NCBI RefSeq assembly: GCF_000214475.1
Contig: NZ_AFII01000001.1
Location: 558,001 to 622,000, forward strand
DNA: 64,000 nt
DNA from: Parvimonas sp. oral taxon 110 str. F0139
GTDB taxonomy: Bacteria > Bacillota > Clostridia > Tissierellales > Peptoniphilaceae
Reading direction: 5' to 3'
Made by a program: the position numbers and the translations under genes
The notes under the pieces: model-generated
Seen by the model: only the letters and a program-made list of their open reading frames with translations
The model's database searches: none
What the model was told of the DNA's origin: nothing
Shown: piece by piece, positions 62,519 through 64,000 of the stretch
Layout of the letters: each line of letters starts with the position of its first letter
How positions within the stretch are numbered: position 1 is the stretch's first letter

Positions 62519-64000
<1,482 letters not shown>

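Overview
The window reads as chromosomal DNA of a very AT-rich (by eye roughly 28-30% G+C) Gram-positive anaerobe. The evidence is a Cys T-box, a large Bacillus-type SRP RNA with an Alu domain, consensus sigma-A promoters (TTGACA-17-TATAAT), AGGAGG ribosome sites and gene orders typical of Clostridia/Tissierellia (prpC-pknB-rsgA-rpe, ftsEX, scpAB, xseAB-ispA-tlyA-argR-recN). A Parvimonas/Peptoniphilus-like member of Tissierellia is my best guess. That is inference from composition and gene content, not a database result.

Layout. 1-3.2 kb: ridA (partial), rsfS, a nadD-yqeK fusion, yhbY, obg. 3.2-7.5 kb: prpC-pknB-rsgA-rpe from one strong promoter with a palindrome at its start site. 7.7-11.8 kb: ftsE-ftsX-M23 coiled-coil hydrolase-ctpA, a cell-separation/envelope unit. 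11.9-13.9 kb: ptsH-ptsI with a terminator between them. 14-20.5 kb: rlmN, DJ-1-like protein, uvrA, uvrB. 20.6-24.8 kb (+ strand): MacB-like exporter and RicT/PSP1. 24.8-28.2 kb: dCMP deaminase, NYN nuclease (rae1/yacP), rlmB and cysS under a Cys T-box. 28.2-30.9 kb: GDPD phosphodiesterase, YitT protein, degenerate ANT(6)-like protein. 30.9-32.8 kb: gene-poor, repeat-rich stretch with two candidate small ORFs. 32.8-39 kb: ogt, dprA, comM, mogA, yraN, rnhB, rbgA. 39.1-41.8 kb: small accessory island holding a Fst-type type I toxin-antitoxin locus, two paralogous membrane proteins, an unrecognised structured RNA and a BECR-nuclease-like gene. 41.8-42.2 kb: SRP RNA and tRNA-Ser(GGA). 42.2-52.6 kb: long housekeeping run (mnmM, rluB, scpAB, a site-2-protease-like protein without its HExxH motif, nudF, recN, argR, tlyA, ispA, xseBA, nusB, Asp23). 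52.9-61.7 kb: dicarboxylate symporter, NarL-type two-component system divergent from an ABC-2 exporter, and a YtrA-type GntR regulator with its ABC exporter. 61.8-64 kb: SdpI-like protein, tgt, queA (partial).

A property that affects the whole annotation: about twenty conserved genes, including essential ones (cysS, nadD, rbgA), are each broken by single-base losses inside A or T runs of 4-7 bases. Restoring one base gives back a full-length family member every time. This looks like homopolymer under-calling in the assembly rather than gene decay, so I annotate these as whole genes and give the position of each suspected missing base.

The most unusual elements are: the complete Fst-like toxin-antitoxin locus with its two direct repeats (39.5-39.8 kb); the promoter-structured RNA-terminator unit at 41.2-41.36 kb, which matches no riboswitch class I know; a 36-bp duplication of the comM 3' end flanking an inserted membrane gene; a start-codon-sequestering small ORF at 32.1 kb; and two apparent pseudo-enzymes (ANT(6)-like and site-2-protease-like).
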